Origin: Glaciecola sp. XM2
GTDB lineage: Bacteria > Pseudomonadota > Gammaproteobacteria > Enterobacterales > Alteromonadaceae
DNA: 64,000 nucleotides
Assembly (NCBI RefSeq): GCF_018595715.1
Contig: NZ_JAHEOJ010000024.1
Coordinates: 124,001-188,000, forward strand
Direction of reading: 5' to 3'
Position numbers and translations under genes: made by a program
Notes under the pieces: model-generated
Told to the model about the DNA's origin: nothing
Databases searched by the model: none
Seen by the model: only the letters and a program-made list of their open reading frames with translations
Shown here: piece after piece, positions 36,432-45,458 of the stretch
How positions within the stretch are numbered: the stretch's first letter is position 1
Layout: each line of letters begins with the position of its first letter

Positions 36432-38105
36432 ATGCGCGTGCTCATCATTGAAGACGATAGTTTGTTTGCTGAAATTCTACAAACCTTTTTAGAAGGCAAC
36501 GACTGCACTACGGTTGTAGCCGAAACCATCAGTGATGCAACACTCCAAGTCAAAAGCTCTCATTTTGATTTTGTATTGCTTGATAATCATTTGCCCGATG
36601 GCGATGGTATTCATTGCATCGAAAAACTCAAGACGGTCAACCAAAGCGGGCGTTCACTTCCTATCATTATGATCACCGCTGACCATAGACAACATAACAT
36701 GTTGGAGGCGTTTGAGTACGGCGTTGATGACTTTTTAGCCAAACCATTATCACTGGACTTGTTGTGGCAAAAAATGCAACGCGTTAAATCGGTGTATGAC
36801 AAAGAAGTACAGCTCGCAAGACAAGCCTATGAGCTAAATGCCTTACTCGATAAACAAGCTCAGGAGGAGGAATTAGCTAGATATGTTTACGAGCACGTCG
36901 CCTCGGCGGCTCACAATGATATTGAACATATCAATACTTACTTGCAAGCATCAAGCACGTTTAATGGCGATTTGTTTATCAGTGATATTTCACCTAACGG
37001 CAATCGCATGGTGATCTTAGCCGATGCCACTGGGCATGGGCTTGCCGCAGCAATCAGTGTTTTGCCGCTCGTTGCCACAATAAAGGCGATGATAAAAAAA
37101 GGCCTGTCGCTAGCTCACATTGTGCATGAGGCGAATAAGAAGTTGTGTTCTGACCTACCGGATGACAAGTTTGTGGCGCTCATTGGCGTAGAGGTAAACT
37201 TTTACCTTCAACAGATTCATTTGTTCAATGGTGGTATGCCAGATGTGATTGCATTGGACTTTAACCATAAAACCCATCGCCACCCGTCAACGACTATGGC
37301 CCTTGGCATTCTTGAGCCAGAAGACTTCGACCCTAACATTATCACGTTGGAGGCAGACTCTATCAAAAATCTATTTTTCTTCAGTGATGGCTTAGTTGAA
37401 CAAGAAAACCCTCAAAAAGAGCCTTTTGGCATGCATCGGGTGACGCAACTTATCGAAAACAATAAAAGTACTGAGCCTTTGTTGAGCCACATCGTTAATC
37501 ACTTTAGCGTATTTAATGAGATGCAGGAGTTACAAGATGATTTATCGATTTGTGATGTGGAGGTTAAAAAGCTTTTAGATAAACAGGCCAACACCGATTT
37601 AATCATCCGTGATAATAAATCTGGCAAGGTATGTGCATCAATATTAGTCGAAGGTGGATTAATTGGCAGATCCGACATCGTAGGCTGGTTTGACAATTTA
37701 ATGCGCAGTGTTGATGTGTCGGGTGATTTGCGGCAGCGTGCCTTCACTGTATTTGCAGAGCTCATCAGCAATGCAATAGATCACGGTATATTAAAGTTAG
37801 ATTCAAAACTGAAAACAGATTACGCCGGTTTTGCTGAATATTTAATGCTCAAAGAAGAGCGGCTGATAGCCATTGGTGATGAAGAAAAGATCACCATGCA
37901 GTTTGAGTATTGTGAAGTCAGTAAAGAAATGAAGTTTGACATTATCGATTCTGGGCCTGGCTATGACCTACAGGCATCAACGGTAATGGATGATGAATCC
38001 CTGTCAGGTAGAGGGCTTTCATTAATTGAGCAGTTGTGTAAATCAGTCACGATCACCCCACCGGGTAATCAAACGTCTGTTGTTATCAAAGAGAGTTTTA
38101 AATAA
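36432..38105 (+). CDS. response regulator with PP2C (SpoIIE) phosphatase and HATPase kinase domains (CrsR-like)
   Basis: The protein has 557 residues in three domains. The receiver (1-120) has LLDNHLPDGDG (Asp54 region) and AKPLS. The SpoIIE-type PP2C phosphatase (about 170-380) has ISDISPNGNRMVILADATGHG, FNGGMPD and FFSDGLVEQ. The RsbW-type HATPase (about 410-555) has N-box AELISNAIDHG, IDSGPGYD and GRGLSLIEQL. This is the architecture of Shewanella CrsR, where the kinase part holds RpoS and phosphorylates the STAS partner, and the phosphatase reverses it after receiver activation. It should link the CheA signal to general stress gene control. Its stop overlaps the next start as TAATG. Confidence 0.92.
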   Translation: MRVLIIEDDSLFAEILQTFLEGNDCTTVVAETISDATLQVKSSHFDFVLLDNHLPDGDGIHCIEKLKTVNQSGRSLPIIMITADHRQHNMLEAFEYGVDDFLAKPLSLDLLWQKMQRVKSVYDKEVQLARQAYELNALLDKQAQEEELARYVYEHVASAAHNDIEHINTYLQASSTFNGDLFISDISPNGNRMVILADATGHGLAAAISVLPLVATIKAMIKKGLSLAHIVHEANKKLCSDLPDDKFVALIGVEVNFYLQQIHLFNGGMPDVIALDFNHKTHRHPSTTMALGILEPEDFDPNIITLEADSIKNLFFFSDGLVEQENPQKEPFGMHRVTQLIENNKSTEPLLSHIVNHFSVFNEMQELQDDLSICDVEVKKLLDKQANTDLIIRDNKSGKVCASILVEGGLIGRSDIVGWFDNLMRSVDVSGDLRQRAFTVFAELISNAIDHGILKLDSKLKTDYAGFAEYLMLKEERLIAIGDEEKITMQFEYCEVSKEMKFDIIDSGPGYDLQASTVMDDESLSGRGLSLIEQLCKSVTITPPGNQTSVVIKESFK

Positions 38106-38470
38106 TGAGTAAACATATATTAGTGGTAGATGATTCACCCTCCATTAGACAAATGGTACAGGTTACGCTCAAGTCTGCTAGCTATCAGGTTACCACAGCG
38201 GAAGACGGGCAAGCGGCATTAGATTTATGCAAGCGCATGCAGTATGACTTTGTGATCACCGACCAAAACATGCCTCGCATGGATGGACTGACCTTAATAA
38301 AATCGTTAAGAGGACTAAGTGCTTATCGCAGCACGCCTATCGTGGTGTTAACTACCGAGGCGAGTGATGCAATGAAGGCACAAGGTCGCGCTGCTGGCGC
38401 AACTGGGTGGATGGTGAAGCCCTTCGACCCGCAAAAATTACTCGCAGTTGCATCAAAAGTTTTACCATAA
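38105..38470 (+). CDS. cheY: CheY-like response regulator
   Basis: This 121-residue single receiver domain starts ILVVDDSPSIRQM (acidic pair), with phospho-Asp in FVITDQNMPRMDG, Thr in VVLTTEAS and Lys in MVKPFDP. It should take phosphate from CheA in this cluster. A start codon overlapping the upstream stop (TAATG) shows translational coupling. Whether it acts on the flagellar motor or on another target is not known, and no flagellar gene is in the window. Confidence 0.93.
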   Translation: MSKHILVVDDSPSIRQMVQVTLKSASYQVTTAEDGQAALDLCKRMQYDFVITDQNMPRMDGLTLIKSLRGLSAYRSTPIVVLTTEASDAMKAQGRAAGATGWMVKPFDPQKLLAVASKVLP

Positions 38471-38482
38471 GAGGTTATCTCT

Positions 38483-40390
38483 ATGTCTGTAGACATGAGT
38501 CAATTCTTCGAAGTATTTTTTGAAGAAAGCCACGAACACTTAGATGATATGGAACATCTTCTGATGGAGCTCTCATTAGATGAGCCTGACATCGAAGACT
38601 TAAATAGCATCTTTAGAGCCGCGCACTCCATAAAGGGTGGAAGCGGTGTATTTGGTTTTGATGCGTTGACAGGGCTAACTCATGTAATGGAAAACATTCT
38701 TGATTTAGCGCGCAAAGATGAGCTGGAAATGACAAAAGTCATTGTTGACCAACTGCTCAATACCGTCGATACCCTCAAAGGCATACTCGCCTGCTATCAA
38801 AACGAAGAAGACATTGATTGGAGCACTATCGAAAGCGGCACTATCGCCCTAGAAAAACTGCTTAAACCCACCGATGAAGCCCCAAACGACGCAAACGAAC
38901 CTCAAAACAAAGATGACATTGAAGGTTTTGGTTTATTCGAAAACGCCGTCACTAATGACGATGACGCTTTTGGCTTTTTTGAACCCGTCGAAAACGAAAG
39001 CGAGGAGAGTGCATATGGCTTCTTTGAAGATGAAGAAGATAGTCAAAAAACCGACAGTGCTACGACGAATCAGGCAAACGCTCAAGATGATAACGATTCA
39101 TTTGGCTTTTTTGTCGACCAACCAAGTGCAGATAAAGTAGAAAAACCTGCACCAAAATCGAAAAAACCGGCAGCTCGCAAGCCTAAAAGCGAAACCAAAG
39201 ACGCAAGCTCAATTCGCGTCGACACGATGAAAATTGATTCTCTTGTCAACTTAGTGGGCGAACTCGTGATCACGCAATCGATGATCAAAATCGTGGGTAA
39301 AGAAGTCCACGGCGAGACTGAAGAAAAGCTAGAAGGCGCTATTGGCGAGCTATCAAGAAACATCCGAGAAATCCAAGAAGCGGTGATGTCGATGCGTATG
39401 CTGCCGATGTCTTTTGCCTTTAACCGCTTTCCGCGAGTGGTCAGAGATTTGGCAGATAAGTTAGGTAAAGACGTTGAGCTGATTATTGAAGGTGGCGCAA
39501 CGGAAATCGACAAAGGCATGATAGAAAAGCTCGTTGACCCGCTTACCCATTTGATCAGAAACAGCGTTGATCACGGGGTAGAAATGCCAGATGTGCGAGA
39601 AGCGGCGGGGAAAACCCCCAACGGCACGGTTATTTTAAATGCAGAGCAGCGCGGCGGCAGTATTGTCATTAGCATTACCGATGATGGTGGCGGCTTAAAC
39701 CGCGACAAGATTTTAGAAAAAGCGATGGCAAACGGGTTAGATGTTAGCGAAGACATAGAAGACGCCGACGTATGGCCACTGATTTTTGAGCCTGGCTTTT
39801 CTACCGCCGAAGCGGTTACCGATGTCTCTGGTCGTGGCGTAGGCATGGACGTTGTAAGGCGTAACATTGAGTCCATCGGCGGCTCGGTAGAAATTGAAAG
39901 CCACCAAGGCGTAGGTTCAATTTTTAGAATTCGCTTACCACTCACTTTGGCCATTGTAGATGGTATGTGTGTCTCTGTCGGCAAACAAACATATGTGGTG
40001 CCGCTGACGAATATTATTGAATCTATGCAGCCTACAAAAGATCAATTGAAAACGCTCGCCAACGATGAAGTACTTTGGGTGCGTGGTGAATATTGGCCCC
40101 TTGTACAGCTACATAAGCTAATGGGAATAGATGGCGCTAAAACAGATGTATCTAATGCCATTGTGGTGCTAGTCGAGACTAGCCGAAAGCGCTTTGGCAT
40201 CCTTGTAGATGACCTAGAAGGCCAGCAACAAGTGGTTATCAAAAGCCTTGAACAACATTACCGCAGAGTACCGGGTGTAGCCGGTGCAACCATTATGGGC
40301 GATGGCAGTGTCGCGATGATCTTGGATATCGAGTCAATTGCCGCTGAAATCAAAACACCAAGTAAACAGGAGGTGCCCCTTGCGAGCTAA
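38483..40390 (+). CDS. cheA: chemotaxis histidine kinase CheA with FGFF-repeat linker
   Basis: The protein has 635 residues. The P1/Hpt domain has phospho-His48 in AAHSIKGGSG. Then, instead of a folded P2 domain, an acidic disordered stretch (about 130-240) carries FGLF (149-152), FGFF (163-166), YGFF (178-181) and FGFF (207-210). The P3 dimerisation domain follows (about 243-320), then P4 ATPase with NSVDHGVE, DDGGG and GRGVGMDVV, and the P5 CheW-like domain to the end. It passes phosphate to CheY, the CrsR-like regulator and CheB. The lack of P2 suggests the short motifs dock the regulators. The end overlaps cheW. Confidence 0.95.
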   Translation: MSVDMSQFFEVFFEESHEHLDDMEHLLMELSLDEPDIEDLNSIFRAAHSIKGGSGVFGFDALTGLTHVMENILDLARKDELEMTKVIVDQLLNTVDTLKGILACYQNEEDIDWSTIESGTIALEKLLKPTDEAPNDANEPQNKDDIEGFGLFENAVTNDDDAFGFFEPVENESEESAYGFFEDEEDSQKTDSATTNQANAQDDNDSFGFFVDQPSADKVEKPAPKSKKPAARKPKSETKDASSIRVDTMKIDSLVNLVGELVITQSMIKIVGKEVHGETEEKLEGAIGELSRNIREIQEAVMSMRMLPMSFAFNRFPRVVRDLADKLGKDVELIIEGGATEIDKGMIEKLVDPLTHLIRNSVDHGVEMPDVREAAGKTPNGTVILNAEQRGGSIVISITDDGGGLNRDKILEKAMANGLDVSEDIEDADVWPLIFEPGFSTAEAVTDVSGRGVGMDVVRRNIESIGGSVEIESHQGVGSIFRIRLPLTLAIVDGMCVSVGKQTYVVPLTNIIESMQPTKDQLKTLANDEVLWVRGEYWPLVQLHKLMGIDGAKTDVSNAIVVLVETSRKRFGILVDDLEGQQQVVIKSLEQHYRRVPGVAGATIMGDGSVAMILDIESIAAEIKTPSKQEVPLAS

Positions 40391-40886
40391 CACCAGCGCG
40401 GCCGAACCAATAACCAATGAAGAGCAGCAAGAGTTCCTTACCTTTGTGTTAGGCGACGAAAACTATGCGCTCGACATCATGACGGTAAAAGAGATTCGCG
40501 GTTATGAAAATGTCACCAAAATCGCAAACTCACCGCCTTACATAAAAGGCGTGCTAAATTTACGCGGTGATATTGTCCCTATTATTGATTTACGCCTGAA
40601 ATTTGAAGTAGGTCAGGCCACCTATGATGAATTTACCATTGTGATCATGCTGATGATTGGCGATCGCATCGTGGGCATCGTAGTAGACGAAGTCAGTGAT
40701 GTCATCAAAGTTAACGACGAACAAATTAAACCGCCCCCTGAATTTGGTGTTGCGTTTGACAGTGCGTATTTGCACGGCCTCACCACCATCAACGAACAGA
40801 TGATTATTTTAGTGAATATCCAAAAGCTTATCTCAAGTGATGAGTTAGGAATTTTTGACCCCAGCACCAAAGTGGAGCACGAGTAA
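40380..40886 (+). CDS. cheW: chemotaxis coupling protein CheW (TTG start)
   Basis: This 168-residue protein has two five-stranded SH3-like beta barrels: FLTFVLGDENYALDIMTVKE, then PPYIKGVLNLRGDIVPIIDL (arginine used for receptor contact), then IVGIVVDEVSDVI. It bridges CheA and the receptors in the array. The start is set by AGGAGGT at 40368-40374 with a TTG five bases later. The frame begins 14 codons upstream at an ATG without ribosome site. The TTG start overlaps the cheA end by 11 bp, which suggests coupled translation in fixed ratio. Confidence 0.93.
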   Translation: MRANTSAAEPITNEEQQEFLTFVLGDENYALDIMTVKEIRGYENVTKIANSPPYIKGVLNLRGDIVPIIDLRLKFEVGQATYDEFTIVIMLMIGDRIVGIVVDEVSDVIKVNDEQIKPPPEFGVAFDSAYLHGLTTINEQMIILVNIQKLISSDELGIFDPSTKVEHE

Positions 40887-40887
40887 G

Positions 40888-43800
40888 ATGAAAATTTTAT
40901 CTTGGTTTGACAATATCAAACTGCATGCAAAAATGAGTATTATTGCAATACTAGCGCTAGCAGGGCTAGCACTTCCTAGCTATTACTACACGCAGCTATC
41001 TTTCGATTCGCAAGCTTCTACCGAACAAGAGCTTAGGGGTATTGCGCCCACTACAGCCATGGTAAAACTTAAAAAAGTGCTGGCTGAGCACCGCGGAATG
41101 TCGGCAAGCTTGTTTGGTGGCGACACCTCCATTGCTTCGTCATTAAGTGCTAAAGGCTCTGAAGTTGATCAACAATTTATACGTGTCAAAGATGCCATCA
41201 ACGACAGTACTGAAACTAACTCCTTGAAACAAAGACTCAACACCTTAGAAGCAACTTGGGGCACAATAAAAGCCAAGGTTGGGGCTAGGCAGTTTGCGCC
41301 ACGCGAATCGTTTATCGAGCATTCTGCTCTCATTGCCGATGCTGACTTACTTATTTCAGAGCTGTCTAAATACTTCTTATTAAGCTACGACCCGGCTGCT
41401 GCAAGTTATCACATAATCATCGCTAATCTTCAAAATATGCCTCGTTTAGCCGACAACTTAGGAAAACTTCGCGGCTCAGGCGCTGGCATCCTTGCAAACC
41501 CAGAAATTACCGAAGCGCAAAAAAGCACCGTTAGTGCTTATCTAAATAATATTCAGTCACCTTTGGTAGATTTTGAATACAATATGCTTTCAGCGTCTCA
41601 AGCCGACGAAAGATTTCAAAACGCATATCAGCAGGCTGCTGCGCTCAAAGCAAGCGTTGACGAGCTTGAGAGACTCACGCAAAACGAAATACTTCAAAAA
41701 GACAGAAGCTCGTTTGACAATGGCGAATACTTTAGCCGTTATTCTGCGGTCATCAATCAACTATATGATTTACACGACGCCAACATTCGCTCACTTAACA
41801 TGGTATTAGACGAGCGTCTTGAAGATATTAAGTCGTCTCGCAACATGACGCTCCTTTCTATTATTGTGTTAATGAGTATCAGCCTTGTGATTGGTGCGAT
41901 TATCGTACGTTCATTAATTAGCTCTTCAAGTGGTTTGATTGGCGCATTTAAGCACATCGCAAAAGGCGATTATGATTTATCACTTAATGCTAACCGCAAA
42001 GACGAAATGGGTATTCTTGAGGCAGAGCTTACCACCTTATGCGAACAGCTCAAACAAGCGCAAGTGGTCGCGCTAGAAGCTAGCAAAGTGAAGCAAGCGC
42101 TTGATAGTAGTTCAACTGCATTTATGATGTCAGACGCTGATCGCACCATTGTGTATATGAACGAATCGACCCGCAAGTTGTTGAAAGAGTGTGAGCCAGA
42201 AATTCGCAAAGATTTACCTCAATTTAACGCCGATAAGCTTATAGGGGTGCGCATAGACGACTTCCACCAAAAGCCATCACATCAACATGCGATTTTAGAC
42301 CAGTTAAAGACCGTCCACGAAGCGAAGCTTACATTAGGCAAGTACTCATTCAGACTGATGATTAACCCTATTCGTGATGAAGAGGGTAACAACCTAGGTA
42401 ACAGCGTTGAGTGGCATGACATGACGGCCATCTACGAAGAAGAGCGCAGAGTAGCGCGCATCTTAGAGGCGTTAGATAACACCAGCACCAACGTTATGAT
42501 TGCCGACGCTGACCATAATATTATTTATATGAACCGCTCGGTGATGGCGATGCTCAAAGGTGCTGAATCGGATATTAAACAGGCTATGCCGCACTTTAAT
42601 GCCGATCAAATCATTGGCGGCAGCATGGATAGGTTCCACAAAGACCCGTCGCATCAAAAGAGCATGATAGAGCGTCTTTCAGATAAGCATGCCAGCGAAA
42701 TCAAGCTTGGCAAGCGTCACTTCCGACTCACCGCTAGCCCAATTAATGGGAAAAACGGCGAAAAAATCGGGACCGTATTGGAATGGTTAGACCGCACCAA
42801 AGAGAAAGAAGCAGAAATCGAAGTCGCGAATATCGTAGAAGCAAGCTTGAAAGGCGACTTTACCCAACGTATTCAAGAAGAGGGTAAAGATGGCTTTATG
42901 CTGACACTAGTGCAGGGCTTAAACCAACTAATGAAAACGACTGAAAGCGGCCTAAATGAAGTGAGTAATGTCTTACTGGCAATTTCAGAGGGCAACTTAA
43001 CTAAGCGTGTCGAAAGCGACTATCGCGGTACGTTTAATGATTTGAAAAATTACTGTAATACCACGACCGAAAATTTGGTAAGCGTCATCAGTCAGATTCG
43101 CAGCGCCAGCGACACGATTAGCAATGCATCGTCAGAAATAGCGCAAGGCAACGCTGACCTGTCAACGCGTACCGAACAACAAGCCTCTAGCCTTGAAGAA
43201 ACCGCTTCGAGTATGGAAGAGTTAACAAGTACCGTTAGATTAAATGCTGAAAATGCAAATCAAGCTAACGGCTTAGCGTCACAAGCATCAGAAGTTGCGG
43301 CAAACGGCGGAGAGCTTATCTCTCAAGTGGTCACGACAATGGGCTCAATTAACGACTCGGCGCAAAAAATATCAGACATCATTGGTGTTATTGATGGGAT
43401 TGCCTTCCAAACTAACATCCTAGCCTTGAATGCTGCGGTAGAAGCGGCGCGAGCGGGTGAACAAGGTCGCGGTTTTGCAGTGGTTGCATCAGAAGTAAGA
43501 ACCTTGGCGCAGCGCAGTGCAAACGCAGCAAAAGACATCAAAGACTTAATTTCTGACTCAGTCACAAAAGTCGAAAGTGGTAACGCCTTGGTGAATCGTT
43601 CTGGGGAAACCATGCAGGAAATTGTCGTATCGATTAAGCGCGTTAACGACATCATGTCAGAAATCGCTGCAGCCTCTAGTGAGCAAGCCAGCGGTATCGA
43701 TGAGGTGAGTAAAGCGGTAATGCAAATGGACGAAATGACCCAACAAAATGCTGCTCTTGTTGAGCAGGCGGCGGCGGCTGCGGAAAGCATGCGCTCGCAA

Positions 43801-43998
43801 GCGAGTGAACTCACGCAGCGCGTCGGTACATTTACCCTTAGCGATACGGATGTCAAAACGAAAGTGTCCCATAGCAAGCCAGATTTGTTGTCTCAACAAT
43901 TTGACGAACTACCTTCTGTGAGTTCCGCTGCTATGCCATCTAAAGCGAAAAAGGCAATGCCAGCCATCTCTGAAGAAGATGAATGGGAAAGCTTTTAA
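40888..43998 (+). CDS. large methyl-accepting chemotaxis protein with tandem PAS domains and C-terminal EWESF
   Basis: The protein has 1036 residues from the ATG at 40888, one base after the cheW stop; the frame opens 11 codons earlier. The order is: helix TM1 (about 17-35); a periplasmic helical part with LAEHRGMSASLFGG like nitrate-sensor-type domains (about 55-315); TM2 (about 321-343); HAMP; two related PAS domains (about 402-515 and 527-635), each with an FHxxPSHQ motif; a second HAMP-like pair; and the signalling hairpin ending in AAAAAESM. The last five residues are EWESF, like the NWETF tether for CheR and CheB. It is the main receptor of this operon. Confidence 0.93.
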   Translation: MKILSWFDNIKLHAKMSIIAILALAGLALPSYYYTQLSFDSQASTEQELRGIAPTTAMVKLKKVLAEHRGMSASLFGGDTSIASSLSAKGSEVDQQFIRVKDAINDSTETNSLKQRLNTLEATWGTIKAKVGARQFAPRESFIEHSALIADADLLISELSKYFLLSYDPAAASYHIIIANLQNMPRLADNLGKLRGSGAGILANPEITEAQKSTVSAYLNNIQSPLVDFEYNMLSASQADERFQNAYQQAAALKASVDELERLTQNEILQKDRSSFDNGEYFSRYSAVINQLYDLHDANIRSLNMVLDERLEDIKSSRNMTLLSIIVLMSISLVIGAIIVRSLISSSSGLIGAFKHIAKGDYDLSLNANRKDEMGILEAELTTLCEQLKQAQVVALEASKVKQALDSSSTAFMMSDADRTIVYMNESTRKLLKECEPEIRKDLPQFNADKLIGVRIDDFHQKPSHQHAILDQLKTVHEAKLTLGKYSFRLMINPIRDEEGNNLGNSVEWHDMTAIYEEERRVARILEALDNTSTNVMIADADHNIIYMNRSVMAMLKGAESDIKQAMPHFNADQIIGGSMDRFHKDPSHQKSMIERLSDKHASEIKLGKRHFRLTASPINGKNGEKIGTVLEWLDRTKEKEAEIEVANIVEASLKGDFTQRIQEEGKDGFMLTLVQGLNQLMKTTESGLNEVSNVLLAISEGNLTKRVESDYRGTFNDLKNYCNTTTENLVSVISQIRSASDTISNASSEIAQGNADLSTRTEQQASSLEETASSMEELTSTVRLNAENANQANGLASQASEVAANGGELISQVVTTMGSINDSAQKISDIIGVIDGIAFQTNILALNAAVEAARAGEQGRGFAVVASEVRTLAQRSANAAKDIKDLISDSVTKVESGNALVNRSGETMQEIVVSIKRVNDIMSEIAAASSEQASGIDEVSKAVMQMDEMTQQNAALVEQAAAAAESMRSQASELTQRVGTFTLSDTDVKTKVSHSKPDLLSQQFDELPSVSSAAMPSKAKKAMPAISEEDEWESF

Positions 43999-44001
43999 GC
44001 G

Positions 44002-44829
44002 ATGACCACGTCAGCTCCGGAAAAAAAGGATTTTGCCTATCAGCGCGCCGACTTTGAGGTCGTGCGCGCTAAGCTTAAAGCGCTCACTGGCATTAACTTA
44101 GCAGATAGCAAGGACTCGATGGTATATAGCCGTCTGGCTAGGCGCATACGCACACTTGGACTGACCGATTTTAAAACGTACCTACGGTATTTAGACCAGC
44201 ACATTGATGAACAAGAAGAGTTCATCAATGCGTTAACCACCAATCTCACGTCGTTTTTTCGTGAGTCTCATCATTTTGATTACCTTAAACGTTATATTAA
44301 GGCGGCCAATCGCCCATTAAAAATATGGTGCGCAGCGTCTTCTACCGGTGAAGAGCCCTACTCACTTGCCATGACCGCAGTTGAAGCACTAGGCCGCTTT
44401 GATATACCGGTAACCATTATCGCTTCAGATATCGACAGCAAAGTACTTGCCACCGCCAGTGCCGGACAATATAAGCTAGAGCAGTTAGACGGCGTTGATA
44501 TTGAGATGAAAAAGCGCTTTTTCCATCGTGGCAAAGGCGCCAATGCGGGGAAGGTAAAAGTCGTACCCGAACTTCGAAAGCTGCTGCACTTTCAAAAGCT
44601 GAATTTAATGGATGACCAGTGGTCCGTTCCCAAAGACTTCGATGTTGTCTTTTGTCGTAATGTCATGATTTATTTTGATAAACAAACCCAGTTAGAGATT
44701 TTAAAGAAGATCATCAAACACATGGCCTACGACAGCCTGTATTTTGCTGGGCACTCTGAAAATTTTAGTCATGTCAGTCAGTTGTTAACACCCTTAGGTA
44801 AAACAATTTACCAACCGAAGAGGCTGTAA
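44002..44829 (+). CDS. cheR: chemotaxis protein methyltransferase CheR
   Basis: This 275-residue SAM-dependent enzyme methylates receptor glutamates. The N-terminal helical domain (about 10-70) is followed by TTNLTSFFRESHHFDYL and the SAM motif KIWCAASSTGEEPYSLAM; FCRNVMIYFDKQTQ lies near residue 220. It carries the beta-subdomain that reads the C-terminal pentapeptide of receptors, in keeping with the EWESF end of the receptor just upstream (3-bp gap). Confidence 0.96.
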   Translation: MTTSAPEKKDFAYQRADFEVVRAKLKALTGINLADSKDSMVYSRLARRIRTLGLTDFKTYLRYLDQHIDEQEEFINALTTNLTSFFRESHHFDYLKRYIKAANRPLKIWCAASSTGEEPYSLAMTAVEALGRFDIPVTIIASDIDSKVLATASAGQYKLEQLDGVDIEMKKRFFHRGKGANAGKVKVVPELRKLLHFQKLNLMDDQWSVPKDFDVVFCRNVMIYFDKQTQLEILKKIIKHMAYDSLYFAGHSENFSHVSQLLTPLGKTIYQPKRL

Positions 44830-44831
44830 GC

Positions 44832-45437
44832 ATGAGCGTCGTATTTAATGAGCACTTGGCCCCCAATCGTTACTTCGATAAGAATTTCAATCTCGACGCG
44901 GTGAAAATTTTGCCTGGTGAATACTTTGCAACAAAAGACGAAACACTCATTGTGACAGTACTTGGTTCATGCGTGTCGGTATGCCTGAGAGACCCTATTT
45001 TACGCATCGCAGGCATGAATCACTTTCTTTTGCCTGCTAACAAAGACCATTTAAACGTCAACTCTGATTCTGCTCGATATGGCGTATATGCAATGGAAGT
45101 CCTCATCAACCATATGATCAAACTCGGTGCCTCAAAATCACGCCTAGAAGCCAAAGTGTTTGGCGGTGGAAACGTGCTCAAACAATTAAGAATTAATAGT
45201 GTGGGCGAACAAAACGCGGCTTTCGTTGAAGAGTATTTAGACACTGAGAATATCAGGGTGGTGGCAAAAGATTTATTGGGCGAATACCCCAGAAAAATTT
45301 ACTTTTTCCCGCTTACTGGAGAGGTGAAAGTGCGTAAGCTCAAATCGTTGCACAATACCACCATTCTTGAGCGTGAGAGTGAGTACCGTGTCAAAGTCAG
45401 TCAAACACCTGCGTCAGGTGATGTTGATTTATTCTAA
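44832..45437 (+). CDS. cheD: chemoreceptor glutamine deamidase CheD
   Basis: This 201-residue enzyme deamidates receptor glutamines. The catalytic cysteine and histidine are in VTVLGSCVSVCLRD and GMNHFLLP, and FGGGNV and FPLTGEVKV complete the family pattern. It starts 2 bp after cheR. The combination of cheR, cheD and cheB with receptor and cheW is typical of the F7-type chemosensory class (V. cholerae cluster III, P. aeruginosa che2). Confidence 0.95.
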   Translation: MSVVFNEHLAPNRYFDKNFNLDAVKILPGEYFATKDETLIVTVLGSCVSVCLRDPILRIAGMNHFLLPANKDHLNVNSDSARYGVYAMEVLINHMIKLGASKSRLEAKVFGGGNVLKQLRINSVGEQNAAFVEEYLDTENIRVVAKDLLGEYPRKIYFFPLTGEVKVRKLKSLHNTTILERESEYRVKVSQTPASGDVDLF

Positions 45438-45458
45438 GCCCCTAGGAGAGTTTTATAC

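Noticed and set aside
43323-43877. 184-residue leftward open frame
   Set aside because: It is antisense to the receptor signalling domain; long shadow frames are common opposite that conserved coiled coil.
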